Below the pieces are notes generated by a model. The model saw nothing but the letters and a program-made list of their open reading frames with translations. It was not told where the DNA came from and did not search any database. From the NCBI GenBank assembly GCA_023246445.1, contig JAHFIJ010000003.1, positions 1 to 55,840 of the forward strand: a DNA stretch of 55,840 nucleotides, read 5' to 3'. Both the position numbers and the translations under genes were made by a program. Position 1 is the first letter of the stretch. Each line of letters opens with the position of its first letter. This document shows, piece after piece, positions 19,739 through 29,873 of the stretch. Source of the stretch: Candidatus Woesearchaeota archaeon (GTDB taxonomy: Archaea; Nanobdellota; Nanobdellia; SCGC-AAA011-G17; JACQNH01).

Positions 19739-22700
19739 CTTTAATTTTCTGCATCTGATTATTGAAAATATCTGTGCATTGTATAAAATGTATTAGGTTT
19801 AAATCTACTGAGAATTGTTTTGAATTTTCAGCTATTCTAGTTGCGTTTGCGGAATTATCCTGTGCAAAGAAACAAGTTGATATTTCATTTGTGGATAAGA
19901 ATAGTTTAGTTGTTTCTTTGTAAATGCCAGTAATTAAAGGTGGTAAGGTATCTGCTTTTACTTCAAAGCTTATTATGGAAGAAGCCAAGTTATCTGCTGA
20001 ATCCCTACATTTAACAAAGAAGGTGTAGTTTCCTAAGATTAATGTTAAGGGCTGCTGTGATAATTGAGTATCTGTATTTAAAAATTCAATCATATTTTCA
20101 TAAACTGTATTCTGCTCTGAGAATCTGCAATTTGCAATACCGCTATCTGCACCCCCTTGTGTTGAAACCAATAGAGTTAAATTAGTTGCGAAAATTTCCC
20201 CTTTTGGTGTTGTGTCTGAGATTGATAAATTTTCAGTAGATATTAATGATAATTTGAAACTTTCCTGATTTGTGTTGTTTGCTAAATCCCTGCATCTGAA
20301 GAAAAAGTTATTTATTTTTTGCTTTTCTATATTTAATACAGTCTGGCATTCTGCTGATTTATAAAAAGTAAAGTTATATTCTAAAGGCAAAGCGCAGCCT
20401 AAATTATTATTTAACAGCTCAAAGTCATTATCTCTTGTATCAAATTTACAGTTTACAGGCTCTGAAACAAATAATGTTAATGGCATTGAACTGAAATCTG
20501 CATTTAGTTTTGTTCCATCTTTTAATGAAGAAGATTCAATTACTGGTGGTGTTAAGTCTGGCCCTGCCTGTGTTTCAAAATTTATTAAATATTCCCTGTT
20601 ATTCTTATTTCCTGAGGCATCCTGACATCTAATAAAAAAAGTGAAATCTTTTCCCGGCATTAGAGATAAGGTTGTATTATGCTCTTTTCTGTATATTCCG
20701 TCACCAATATTATTAGCCATTTCATCGAAGGTTTTTGTGTGAATGTCTGAAATTTTACATATAGCAAGCTCATGGGTTTTAATTCCGAATCTTATTGGTG
20801 CAAAGGGATTAATTTTGGGTGAGATTTTGAAACCAGATTCAACTGCAGCTAAAGTATAGCCTTTTGTTAAAACTTCTGAGTCTGGGGATATTAAAGGTGA
20901 GTTGGCGTCATTTGGATTAGAGTCAAAACATTTAACTTCTACTGTTCCTTCATTTACAATCTTACAATTTTGCCCTAAAGATCTGCATCTGTATTCTGAA
21001 CATTCTTTTGAAGGCTGATTGCATTTATCACAGTCTGAACCTCCTGTTGGAGCAACCCAAGGCCTGCATTCTATAATTTTCGTTGATACTAATCTATTTG
21101 TTAATAATTCTAAAATTAATTTTGTTACTGAATATGCTAAGAGAACCCAACCTACAATTTGAACTGCAAAAAGAAGATGACCTAAAAATGACTCTGCTAG
21201 TTGCGTTGCTGCTAATTCTGATGCTGCTTTCGTTCCGAGGTCTCCGAAAAGAAATGTCATGCTAGGTAAATAACCCTTTGTAAATATATGCAAAGCAATT
21301 TTAGTTACAAGTTTTTCAATCCCTAACAAAACCAAACCCGTAATTGCAGTTGCAACTGCTGATTCATCTTCCATCCAAGCCGCAAATCCAACCTGCTGTT
21401 CTGCATCTGGCGATAAAGGTTTAATATTCAAGCCTTTGGATTCTATAGAGTAATCTGTAAATGGTTGTTGAGGTAAAGTTCCTTCTGAAGATTCTGAAAA
21501 GCCTTCTGTAGTGTATTTACCAACAATATTATAATGAGCCCCGCAATCCCCTATTGAACGACAATGAGTGTTCATAGCAGTCAACCATTCATCGGTTTCA
21601 CAGATACAATTTCCCTTGCATTCCCAATCCCCAAATGGCTTTTTTTCATATAATACTTGGCAAGATGTAGATGCTGAAGAACATTCAGTGCCACCAGTAA
21701 AAGAAGAAACTTGCCTTGATTGTGTTTGGCCTAATTCCCAAAATCTAAATCCGGGCGGAACAGCGGGAATACATTTTCCATTCTCATCATCTCCTGCCCA
21801 GACACAAGTTCTTAATGAATTTTCACAGCATTTTTTATCATCCAGTATTTTTTCCTTAAAATTTGGAAAGTCTGGTTTGGCCTGATTACATGTTGTTATG
21901 CAATCAATAAAATTATTCTGCTTGCATTGTGCTTCTATATATGTTGAACCTGAGGGAAGATTAACCTCTGCATTAATACAGATTTCTTCCCTAAAATCCC
22001 TACAAGGCTCTATAATCTCTTCACCATTAACACACATATGCCTATAATGCCTTGAGCCCACTAAATCAAAACCTAATCCAGTTTTACCATCATAAGAACA
22101 CCACGATTCACCATTTTTTCTTGGAACCCCATCATTATCCATAGAAGGGGAGTCATAGGTTTTTTCGCAATTTATAGAGATACATTTAGGCTCACTATTT
22201 TTATCTGAACAAACAGTTCCTTTATTGTAATCGCAATCTTCTGCCTTGTCTTCCAAATTACCACAGGAGTCTACATAATAAACATCATCTTCAAAGCATT
22301 TTTTAGATTTTTTAGGAGTGCATTCACCACAATCATTTATAGAAGAACAAAATTTTCCAGATTCAAAATTATCTGTTACCTGACATTCATCTCTTGTAAT
22401 AAATTTGCAAGTATCCTCTGTGGAAGAAACACAGCAGCCTTTTTCCTGGGCTCTGCAGACATTAGTGCATTCTAATTCTGATGCAACTTCACGAAAATCA
22501 AATTCAAATTGATTATCCTTGAATAAAGCTTTAAAGGATTTTTTGCAATTTGCTTCTGTTCCTAGAAAACATTGAGAGCCTAGAACACAACAGCCTTGAG
22601 AACATTCATCCACTGAACAGTCTGCGGATGTTTTAAATATTTTATCCGGATCCTGACATGCTGCCTGAGGAGTATTTTTAAAACAATTAGATGAGGTTTT

Positions 22701-22940
22701 ATCTATGCAACAACCTAACTGACAATAAGTGGCTTTGTCACATGTATTTTTTAAATTTTGAGATCTTACATTTAAATCGCAATTTGACTCTTCAGTATAC
22801 AAACAAGTTTCTCCTGTTTTTGTTTTTTCACAGCAGGCTTGTTGAGCTGAAACCTGAGAAGAAAAATTAATAACAGAAAATATAGAGGTTAATATTATAG
22901 TGATTAGGAATAATGCTTTTGATTTAATAAGCTTAGTCAT
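19725..22940 (-). CDS. Giant secreted/membrane Cys-rich protein, paralog of 10295-14203
   Basis: Signal peptide ..FSVINFSSQVSA; ECRPWVAPTGGSDCDKCNQPSKECSEYRC; IGDCGAHYNIVGKYTTEGFSESS. Confidence 0.75.
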   Translation of the reverse strand: MTKLIKSKALFLITIILTSIFSVINFSSQVSAQQACCEKTKTGETCLYTEESNCDLNVRSQNLKNTCDKATYCQLGCCIDKTSSNCFKNTPQAACQDPDKIFKTSADCSVDECSQGCCVLGSQCFLGTEANCKKSFKALFKDNQFEFDFREVASELECTNVCRAQEKGCCVSSTEDTCKFITRDECQVTDNFESGKFCSSINDCGECTPKKSKKCFEDDVYYVDSCGNLEDKAEDCDYNKGTVCSDKNSEPKCISINCEKTYDSPSMDNDGVPRKNGESWCSYDGKTGLGFDLVGSRHYRHMCVNGEEIIEPCRDFREEICINAEVNLPSGSTYIEAQCKQNNFIDCITTCNQAKPDFPNFKEKILDDKKCCENSLRTCVWAGDDENGKCIPAVPPGFRFWELGQTQSRQVSSFTGGTECSSASTSCQVLYEKKPFGDWECKGNCICETDEWLTAMNTHCRSIGDCGAHYNIVGKYTTEGFSESSEGTLPQQPFTDYSIESKGLNIKPLSPDAEQQVGFAAWMEDESAVATAITGLVLLGIEKLVTKIALHIFTKGYLPSMTFLFGDLGTKAASELAATQLAESFLGHLLFAVQIVGWVLLAYSVTKLILELLTNRLVSTKIIECRPWVAPTGGSDCDKCNQPSKECSEYRCRSLGQNCKIVNEGTVEVKCFDSNPNDANSPLISPDSEVLTKGYTLAAVESGFKISPKINPFAPIRFGIKTHELAICKISDIHTKTFDEMANNIGDGIYRKEHNTTLSLMPGKDFTFFIRCQDASGNKNNREYLINFETQAGPDLTPPVIESSSLKDGTKLNADFSSMPLTLFVSEPVNCKFDTRDNDFELLNNNLGCALPLEYNFTFYKSAECQTVLNIEKQKINNFFFRCRDLANNTNQESFKLSLISTENLSISDTTPKGEIFATNLTLLVSTQGGADSGIANCRFSEQNTVYENMIEFLNTDTQLSQQPLTLILGNYTFFVKCRDSADNLASSIISFEVKADTLPPLITGIYKETTKLFLSTNEISTCFFAQDNSANATRIAENSKQFSVDLNLIHFIQCTDIFNNQMQKIKVITN

Positions 22941-23081
22941 TTTTAACCCCTTTTTAATTAGAAAAGTAAGTAAAAGCAGTATATAAATATGTTTTTGTTC
23001 TAATGATCAGAATAAAAAGCATTAAATTTTTAGATATTGTATTTAAGTGATTTATTTTTAATGAAGATTTTAACAAGAAAA

Positions 23082-23357
23082 CTATAAGCCAAAGGCATCA
23101 GTAATGTTTTTAATTTTCCTTAATTCTTCTGTTAATTTTAAGCCATTATCTGTAATCCTGAAGAATTTCTTTTCACCATCAGTTATCTCTTCTATCAACT
23201 GCTTAACTAATAATTCATCTATGTAAATCTTTAATCTGTCATGGCTCAAGTTTCCACCATATAAAATATGTGTTGGTTTAACTTTCCCACCTTTCCTCTG
23301 CATTAGGAAAAGGATGTCGCCAATTATTTCTATTTTTGATCTTCTTTTTGATGCCAT
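23082..23357 (-). CDS. Winged-helix DNA-binding protein
   Basis: KIEIIGDILFLMQRKGGKVKPTHILYGGNLSHDRLKIYIDELLVKQLI...FRITDNGLKLTEELRKI. Confidence 0.75.
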   Translation of the reverse strand: MASKRRSKIEIIGDILFLMQRKGGKVKPTHILYGGNLSHDRLKIYIDELLVKQLIEEITDGEKKFFRITDNGLKLTEELRKIKNITDAFGL

Positions 23358-24001
23358 TTTGTTTCAATCCTTAGAACAATTGCCAAGAAAAATAAAAATG
23401 CAACTAACTGAATTGTATATGCTGCTGCAACTATCTCTGTCACAGGCCCTAAAAAGAATAGTAAGGCGTGACTTAATAAGAATAATATAAAAGCAATAAT
23501 GACTAATAACTTGTTTAATTCTTTTTTCTCTAAATAATTTCTTGCTTGATAGAATAGTACAAATAATAATAAGCCTATAGCAACTGCATTAAAAAACCTG
23601 AAAGAATGATAAGCCGGATACATTAAAGCCAGGATTAAAAAACCAATTAGAGTTAGTTCTGCCTTTTCCTTTATTTCTGAGTAGATTAAAATAAATAGAG
23701 TATAGGCTGTTAAAGTAAATAAAATATAAACACCATATATTGAGTGGTAGACAGGAATTATATTTTTGATAACATCAGGTATTGCTTCCGGGAAAAAGTA
23801 GCTGGTTGTTTTATGGATTACAAAGGCGGTTATTAATATTACATAGCCCATTAACTGCAATAAAAAGGACAGACCAAAAAAGGCGTATTTCTTCTCATTT
23901 GTTAATTTATAGGCCTTATAACCATAAAGAGCTATAATTGCAGCTACTATAACACTGATTATATTCAAGAAATAATAGATATTATGCATTACGAATACCA
24001 T
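23330..24001 (-). CDS. Polytopic membrane protein
   Basis: Repeated hydrophobic helices. Confidence 0.7.
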   Translation of the reverse strand: MVFVMHNIYYFLNIISVIVAAIIALYGYKAYKLTNEKKYAFFGLSFLLQLMGYVILITAFVIHKTTSYFFPEAIPDVIKNIIPVYHSIYGVYILFTLTAYTLFILIYSEIKEKAELTLIGFLILALMYPAYHSFRFFNAVAIGLLLFVLFYQARNYLEKKELNKLLVIIAFILFLLSHALLFFLGPVTEIVAAAYTIQLVAFLFFLAIVLRIETKWHQKEDQK

Positions 24002-24145
24002 TGTGTAGTAAGTAAACCTTATTGATGGTTTATAAATATTATGATTTTTTCCTCTCTATAAAACTTCCTTACAAGCCTTTCATAAGGCATTTATAAGCGG
24101 TTTTATTATTAATCCTAACAGAAGTTGGAGGTGATAACAAAAAAA

Positions 24146-24310
24146 ATGAAAAATAACTGAAAAATAAAGGCTGCGTGGGGGGTTATAATTGTAACCTCCC
24201 TTTATATTTATGTTGCGTTACGAGACCAATTTAGAGGCTCCTTGAAGTTTGTTATGCTATTGAATTTTGGGGGGCTTCTATTCCTCCTTTTGAATTTTAA
24301 TCAGAATTAA
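24146..24310 (+). CDS. Putative small membrane protein with in-frame UGA at codon 5 (recoded gene or pseudogene)
   Basis: MKNN*KIKAAWGVIIVTSLYIYVALRDQFRGSLKFVMLLNFGGLLFLLLNFNQN*; SD GGAGGTGAT at 24127-24135; TATA-like tttataagc near 24090. Confidence 0.5.
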
Positions 24311-24873
24311 TGACAACCACAAGAAGATTTACCACAAGAAGATTTTTTATTTGGATTAGAAATTTTAAAGCCTGAATGTTCTGGATTATCTATGAAATCA
24401 ACTTCTGAACCCCTTAGATTTTTCCATGAATCAGGATCAATAACAACCTTGGATTTATCTGCCAAAATTAAATGATCATCAGGCAATTGTTCTGAAAAAC
24501 CGAGAACATACTGAGCACCTGAACAACCACCTGGAACAACTTGAATTCTGAAAACGGCTTTTTGGTTTTTTTCTTTTTTAGATAATTCAAGAATTTTGTC
24601 TGATGCTGTTTTTGAGATTGTGACTTTGTTTGATATTATTTTAGGTTTTTGATTTAAAGCCAGAGTATTTATCTCCTTTAGCATTAATTCAAACTCTTTT
24701 TTATCCATTCCATGGCTTAAGGCACCTTGCTCCAGTGTTTCCATAGGATTAGCATGGCAACCAATACAGTGCAAACCGTGTGATAACATAACTTCTGTAG
24801 TGTCTGGATATTTTGATACTACCCCCCCAATTGCCATATCTTTTGTTACTAACTGATTATTTTTTGTTTTCAT
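24307..24873 (-). CDS. DUF1858-like domain fused to HesB/IscA-type iron-sulfur carrier domain
   Basis: N-terminal MAIGGVVSKYPDTTEVMLSHGLHCIGCHA; C-terminal VTISKTASDKILEL...VPGGCSGAQYVLGF...KKSSCGKSSCGCH. Confidence 0.75.
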   Translation of the reverse strand: MKTKNNQLVTKDMAIGGVVSKYPDTTEVMLSHGLHCIGCHANPMETLEQGALSHGMDKKEFELMLKEINTLALNQKPKIISNKVTISKTASDKILELSKKEKNQKAVFRIQVVPGGCSGAQYVLGFSEQLPDDHLILADKSKVVIDPDSWKNLRGSEVDFIDNPEHSGFKISNPNKKSSCGKSSCGCH

Positions 24874-24938
24874 GTTGAATAGAAAAATAAAATTATTTAT
24901 ATAATTATCCTTTTTCGTTAACAGCGTTACCTTTTAAT

Positions 24939-25289
24939 TTATTCATTCTCGCATTTGTCGCTAAGATCTTTACAGGATCTAACAAAATTAGCCTTGAACC
25001 TTTTTTCTGCTTCGTCTAATTCATTTACTAAGATATTAAAACCACCAATACCCAAAAGAAAAATCTCTGAGAGTGGAGGTGGCTGACCGGCAAGAACATT
25101 TACCATAAAAAATGGCATACCTAACACAAAAGTTGGAATGTGAAATCTGTTATATAAACCAGTAAGAGTATTGTAAATATTGCTAAAGAATCCAGAATCA
25201 TATTTATAATTACTCTCCTCTAAAAAATGAGATTTTGAAGATAATTCATTTAAGTCTAATCTTTCTTCATTTAACGGATATTGAGCCAT
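24939..25289 (-). CDS. Hypothetical protein
   Basis: 116-aa ORF with one or two hydrophobic segments. Confidence 0.5.
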   Translation of the reverse strand: MAQYPLNEERLDLNELSSKSHFLEESNYKYDSGFFSNIYNTLTGLYNRFHIPTFVLGMPFFMVNVLAGQPPPLSEIFLLGIGGFNILVNELDEAEKRFKANFVRSCKDLSDKCENE

Positions 25290-25632
25290 AAATATTATTA
25301 AGAAATTCGATTTTTAAATTTAATGAATTAGTCATTGTGCACTAGTCCAATAGATATGGTGGTTTTTTATTCTTATTTTTTAATCCTTTAAAACAATTTA
25401 TGAAATGCAAAATATACCTAAACAGGTCTTTTCTCATCTAATTATTGAATATAACATCGGAATTTAACGAAGTCGTGAGCGTAACGAGTATATATATGCG
25501 AAGCACGGGGGGGTTCGTCGTTCTATCGTTTGAGCGAAGCGATACATCAAGAACAGTATAACACAAATTCTATTAAAACGTTCCTAAATCAAATAGATTA
25601 GCCATAATAATAGAATAAAGAGGTCGGTGGGC

Positions 25633-26163
25633 TTACTTTATTTCGATAATTTTATCGGCGCTTCCAAATGAAATTTTGTATTTACTAGGAATGGCATTTT
25701 TTAAATCATAACTTTGCATACTCCTATTGATTAATTCATTATTGTAAGGATTTTTACTGTAAGGATTTAAGCAAGATTCCACAATTCCTTTTCTTTCATA
25801 AATTTTTGAATTCCAAGTAAAATCTCCACTCTTAAAATTAGGTTTTGGGAATCTGCAAGAACCAAAATCACAATGCATTGGCAAACCAATCATTTCACCA
25901 TTAACACAAGCCCATCCACCAAAACCATATAATTGTGTTGGAACTATTTCCCAACCAGTTGTTTCCTGTTTGAATATTTGAATTTCTTTATTACTGCATG
26001 TGCACTCTTCAAGACTAAAGTCAGACCAATGAATTTGTATTTTTTCACCTAGAGAATATACCTTTTTGTCAGTTGAAAGAGTTTGAATACCCGAAACTGA
26101 AAAGTAGATTAAACCAAATAGAATTACAAAAATGATTATAAGTATTGGGTATCGTTTTTTCAT
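25633..26163 (-). CDS. Hypothetical membrane-anchored protein
   Basis: N-terminal TM KKRYPILIIIFVILFGLIYFSV followed by Cys-containing extracytoplasmic region. Confidence 0.6.
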   Translation of the reverse strand: MKKRYPILIIIFVILFGLIYFSVSGIQTLSTDKKVYSLGEKIQIHWSDFSLEECTCSNKEIQIFKQETTGWEIVPTQLYGFGGWACVNGEMIGLPMHCDFGSCRFPKPNFKSGDFTWNSKIYERKGIVESCLNPYSKNPYNNELINRSMQSYDLKNAIPSKYKISFGSADKIIEIK

Positions 26164-26346
26164 TATAATGTATTATATTATTGGGTATATTTAAATCCAC
26201 CGAAAACTTCAACGAAAGTTGAAACAATCTACGAGCCGGCCTCTTTCTATTTTTAGCCAATTTTTTTATTGCGTATAGCATCGGATTCCCGTTATCCGCC
26301 CCAAGCCGAAGGCAAGGGACAGTATGACGCATGAGCCCAAAATACG

Positions 26347-26778
26347 TTAGAAGAATAAAAACTTTATAATTAATATTAGAATAATAAAACCAATAATATA
26401 AGGAATCATCTTAAAAAAATCTCTAAAATTTTCATCATCTTTTTTAGCATCAATCTCTGCTTGTTTTTTATATTCTTTAGATTGGAGATTAATTTTATTG
26501 TGTAAATCTTTTGAAGAGATTTTTTTATGATAGTAATCAAGAATTATTTTTTCATATTTATTTGGTATTTCATCATAATCAGAATTACACTTATCACATG
26601 TTTTGAAAACTCGTTCTGATGCCCAAAAATAATTTATTGGAATGAAATACAAAGTGTTATATCTTTTGCCAATAATAATTCTATGTTTAAGTTTATGTTT
26701 TTCACATGAACTTTCAAGCTCAGGAATATCAATATTTAATTCCGCTATTGGTTTTATTTTCCATCCAAATATAATCAT
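26347..26778 (-). CDS. Hypothetical protein with CxxC and C-terminal TM
   Basis: FKTCDKCNSDYDE; MIPYIIGFIILILIIKFLFF. Confidence 0.55.
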   Translation of the reverse strand: MIIFGWKIKPIAELNIDIPELESSCEKHKLKHRIIIGKRYNTLYFIPINYFWASERVFKTCDKCNSDYDEIPNKYEKIILDYYHKKISSKDLHNKINLQSKEYKKQAEIDAKKDDENFRDFFKMIPYIIGFIILILIIKFLFF

Positions 26779-27024
26779 AACTAGAATAGATTAATTGATT
26801 TATATAAAGTTTTAGTATTTTGGGCTCCGAGTAATATTGCAATTAACATCTGGCTTAAACAACCCCAATGGCTCGAATGGAATGAAGTGACCTCGAGAGT
26901 TTTTTACGAAGTAAAAAATTTCGTTGAACATAATAGACAGTATTCACAAGACATACGATTGTGCTCTTAAAGCATGGAATAAACTTAGGAAAAAGTTTCT
27001 TGAGCATTACAAGTCCATGAATAT

Positions 27025-27771
27025 TTAGTCATTTGGAACTCTTGGGGCCATGATAAAACTTAACTCTAATTTATCTTTTATTTTGTAGCTTAATTTTATT
27101 GGATAGTCTTGGCCAAATTCCAAAGATACAATCTCTGAAAATTTAGAAGCTTTCATGAATTTTTTTAAATATTCTACACCATATCTTGATTTTACACTAT
27201 CCCCTGTTAAATTAATAATCATGCTATCACTATTAGGGATCTCTACTTTTGCAGAATTAACTGATGATTCAGCCTCTAAGATTAATTTATCTTTATGGAC
27301 TATTAAAGCGACAGCATCTGAGATAATTGATATATCTTCTACTGCATCATTTAAGTTTAAAGCGGGCATTTCTATTTTTAATGGAAAATTTAAGTCAGGA
27401 ATCTTTTTTTCCTCTTCTTCTAATTCCAGCAAAGAGATATGAAATGTTCTTGTTGTGTCTCCTTTCAATTGTATTTTTAGACTGTTTTTTTCTTTATCTA
27501 ATTCTATTTTAATTGTATCTGAAGTTTTTGCCCTGTTTAAGACTGATTTTAGGCTATCCAGGGACAGAGATAACTCCAGATGCTCTGGAACTTCATATTC
27601 AACAAAGGCAGATGATAAAAGCTTAAAATTAACCAAAGAAATTTTAGCAGGATCTAAGGCAATTAATTCAATCTTATCGCTATCAAATTTGAATTTTACT
27701 TCATTAACTATATCTGAGATTATAGATACGGGCTCTTTTAAAAATCTTGGCTCTGATAGTAGTAGATTCAT
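27025..27771 (-). CDS. pcn: DNA polymerase sliding clamp (PCNA)
   Basis: IISDIVNEVKFKFDSDKIELIALDPAKISLVNFKL, C-terminal LSYKIKDKLELSFIMAPRVP. Confidence 0.9.
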   Translation of the reverse strand: MNLLLSEPRFLKEPVSIISDIVNEVKFKFDSDKIELIALDPAKISLVNFKLLSSAFVEYEVPEHLELSLSLDSLKSVLNRAKTSDTIKIELDKEKNSLKIQLKGDTTRTFHISLLELEEEEKKIPDLNFPLKIEMPALNLNDAVEDISIISDAVALIVHKDKLILEAESSVNSAKVEIPNSDSMIINLTGDSVKSRYGVEYLKKFMKASKFSEIVSLEFGQDYPIKLSYKIKDKLELSFIMAPRVPND

Positions 27772-27826
27772 CTGTTTACAGGCTTGAGATTAATTTATAA
27801 CCATTATTGTAATGCTTTGTATATGA

Positions 27827-28246
27827 TTATTCGTGTATTTCAGAATGATTCTTCATTACAAATGCGTCTACCAGCAGATATATACCAAAAAAGGCTAATA
27901 TCCCCTGAAAAACCGTTAAATCTGTAAATGGTAGAGGGATTTTAATTATATTTAATTTTAAAACTAAGACAGGGATAATCCCAATTGCTAAGATAATTAA
28001 ACCTGCTAGGATTGATAGAAATTTCCCACCACCATGACTAATAGAGAAAGAGTCTACGAATAATAAAAAGCCTCCAATTACCAGGCAAATGTAAATGAAC
28101 AGATCATTGTTGAAAAAATTAGATAAAAAGGCTAATGCCTGAATGTTTTTAAAAATTAACTGATAAGAGCCTATAAATAAAAATATTAAACCTAAAATAA
28201 AACTGGATATACTTCTATAACCTTTTACCCAACCCCTTTTGTTCAT
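27827..28246 (-). CDS. Small polytopic membrane protein
   Basis: Four hydrophobic segments. Confidence 0.6.
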   Translation of the reverse strand: MNKRGWVKGYRSISSFILGLIFLFIGSYQLIFKNIQALAFLSNFFNNDLFIYICLVIGGFLLFVDSFSISHGGGKFLSILAGLIILAIGIIPVLVLKLNIIKIPLPFTDLTVFQGILAFFGIYLLVDAFVMKNHSEIHE

Positions 28247-28364
28247 GGATTTTAGTATAAAGTGAGATATTTAAAGATTATTATTCTGTTTTAATAAAAA
28301 TAGTAATCTAAAATACAGATTTTAGCTACAATATATTTTTATATGCACGTCTAAACGAAAGAAT

Positions 28365-29537
28365 ATGGTAAAACAGGAAAGTGTTTATTATATAACTTCT
28401 GAGAGCGTTACTGAAGGGCATCCGGATAAAATTTGCGACCAGATCAGTGATGCAATTTTAGACAATTTAATTTCACAAGACCCATATTCCAGAGTTGCAA
28501 TTGAGTGCTTAACAACTACCGGAACAGTTCATGTGGCTGGAGAAGTTACAACTAAAGGGTATGTGAATGTTCAGAAAATTGTTAGGGAAACATTAAGAGA
28601 GATAGGATATACAAATCCATTATTTGGAATTGATGCTGATGATGCAGGAGTCTGGGTTAGTATTCACGGACAAAGTCCGGATATTGCTCTTGGAGTTGAT
28701 GAAAATCCTGATGCAAATAAGGATCAGGGTGCTGGAGATCAGGGGATGATGTATGGCTTTGCCTGCAATGAAACTCCTGAATTAATGCCATTTCCTATTA
28801 TTACAGCACATAGATTAACCAGAAGAATGGCTGAAGTAAGAAAAAAAGGAATTATTAATGAATTAGGTCCTGATGGAAAGTCACAGGTTTCGGTCAGATA
28901 TAAAAATGGAAGGCCTGAGAAGATAATTGCGGTTGTAATCGCACAGCAACATACAAATAATATTGATGAAAAAGAATTAAGAGAAAAAATTATTAAAAAT
29001 GTAGTAGAGCCAATATGCAGGGATATGATCGATGATGAAACCAAGATTTACGTGAATGCTACAGGGAGATTTGTTATTGGTGGGCCTGAAGGAGACACAG
29101 GCGTAACAGGAAGAAAAATAATAGTTGATACTTATGGTGGTGTTGGAAGGCATGGTGGCGGCTGTTTTAGCGGGAAGGACCCAAGTAAGGTTGACAGATC
29201 AGGTGCATATATGTCAAGGCATATTGCAAAAAATATAGTTGCAGCCGGATTATCAGATAAATGTGAGGTGCAAGTAAGCTACTCTATTGGGATTGCTAAG
29301 CCTACTTCATTAAATATAGACACATTTGGAACTGGAAAGATTTCAGATGAAAAAATAAAGGAATTAGTGGAAAAACATTTTGATTTGAGACCAAAAGCAA
29401 TTATCACATATTTAAATTTAAGAAGACCAATATTCAAGAAAACTGCAGCTTACGGACATTTTGGCAGGAGTGAAGAAGAGTTTACATGGGAACATACTAA
29501 TAAAGCTGAGATTTTAAAAAAAGAATCCGGAATCTGA
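28365..29537 (+). CDS. metK: S-adenosylmethionine synthetase, bacterial type
   Basis: [52 protein letters not shown]. Confidence 0.95.
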   Translation: MVKQESVYYITSESVTEGHPDKICDQISDAILDNLISQDPYSRVAIECLTTTGTVHVAGEVTTKGYVNVQKIVRETLREIGYTNPLFGIDADDAGVWVSIHGQSPDIALGVDENPDANKDQGAGDQGMMYGFACNETPELMPFPIITAHRLTRRMAEVRKKGIINELGPDGKSQVSVRYKNGRPEKIIAVVIAQQHTNNIDEKELREKIIKNVVEPICRDMIDDETKIYVNATGRFVIGGPEGDTGVTGRKIIVDTYGGVGRHGGGCFSGKDPSKVDRSGAYMSRHIAKNIVAAGLSDKCEVQVSYSIGIAKPTSLNIDTFGTGKISDEKIKELVEKHFDLRPKAIITYLNLRRPIFKKTAAYGHFGRSEEEFTWEHTNKAEILKKESGI

Positions 29538-29873
29538 TTATTTAGAAGATCTCCATCTGTTTTTGCATTTAACACATTCAAAAAATCTTGTTTCTGCTTC
29601 ATCACCAGCTCTTGTTTGAATTGTCCAAAAATAGGCTTCCTTGTGCCTACATTTAGGGCATTCCTCTTCTGTTTTTGGAAGAGAATCAACACGCTTTTCA
29701 ATAACTGCAATTTCCTCGTTTTTATGGACTTTAAGAGTTTCTTTAATAATTAAATCATCTGAAGATTTAGATTTGTAAGAGCAACCAGAACAAGATAAAA
29801 CACCTTTCACCCCTGGCTTTGGGATTAAAATTGATGAGCATTTTGGGCAAAATAACATTTTAAGAACCTCCAA
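29538..29873 (-). CDS. tfs: Transcription factor S (TFIIS/RPB9-like)
   Basis: FCPKCSSILIPK; CPKCRHKEAYFWTIQTRAGDEAETRFFECVKCKNRWR. Confidence 0.92.
   Translation of the reverse strand: MEVLKMLFCPKCSSILIPKPGVKGVLSCSGCSYKSKSSDDLIIKETLKVHKNEEIAVIEKRVDSLPKTEEECPKCRHKEAYFWTIQTRAGDEAETRFFECVKCKNRWRSSK

Noticed and set aside
24146-24310. Global reassignment of UGA to tryptophan
   Set aside because: UGA terminates metK, the 9080-9694 MNT gene and several ATGA-overlapping gene pairs; TGG is used for Trp throughout. Only local readthrough or mutation is plausible.
24146-24310. Selenocysteine insertion at the in-frame UGA
   Set aside because: Archaeal SECIS elements lie in UTRs with a specific GAA_A bulge; the hairpin here does not show it, and no Sec machinery is visible in the window.
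26920-27029. Open stretch NIIDSIHKTYDCALKAWNKLRKKFLEHYKSMNI*
   Set aside because: Protein-like, but no start codon, promoter or recognisable family; may be a gene relic, not supportable as a feature.
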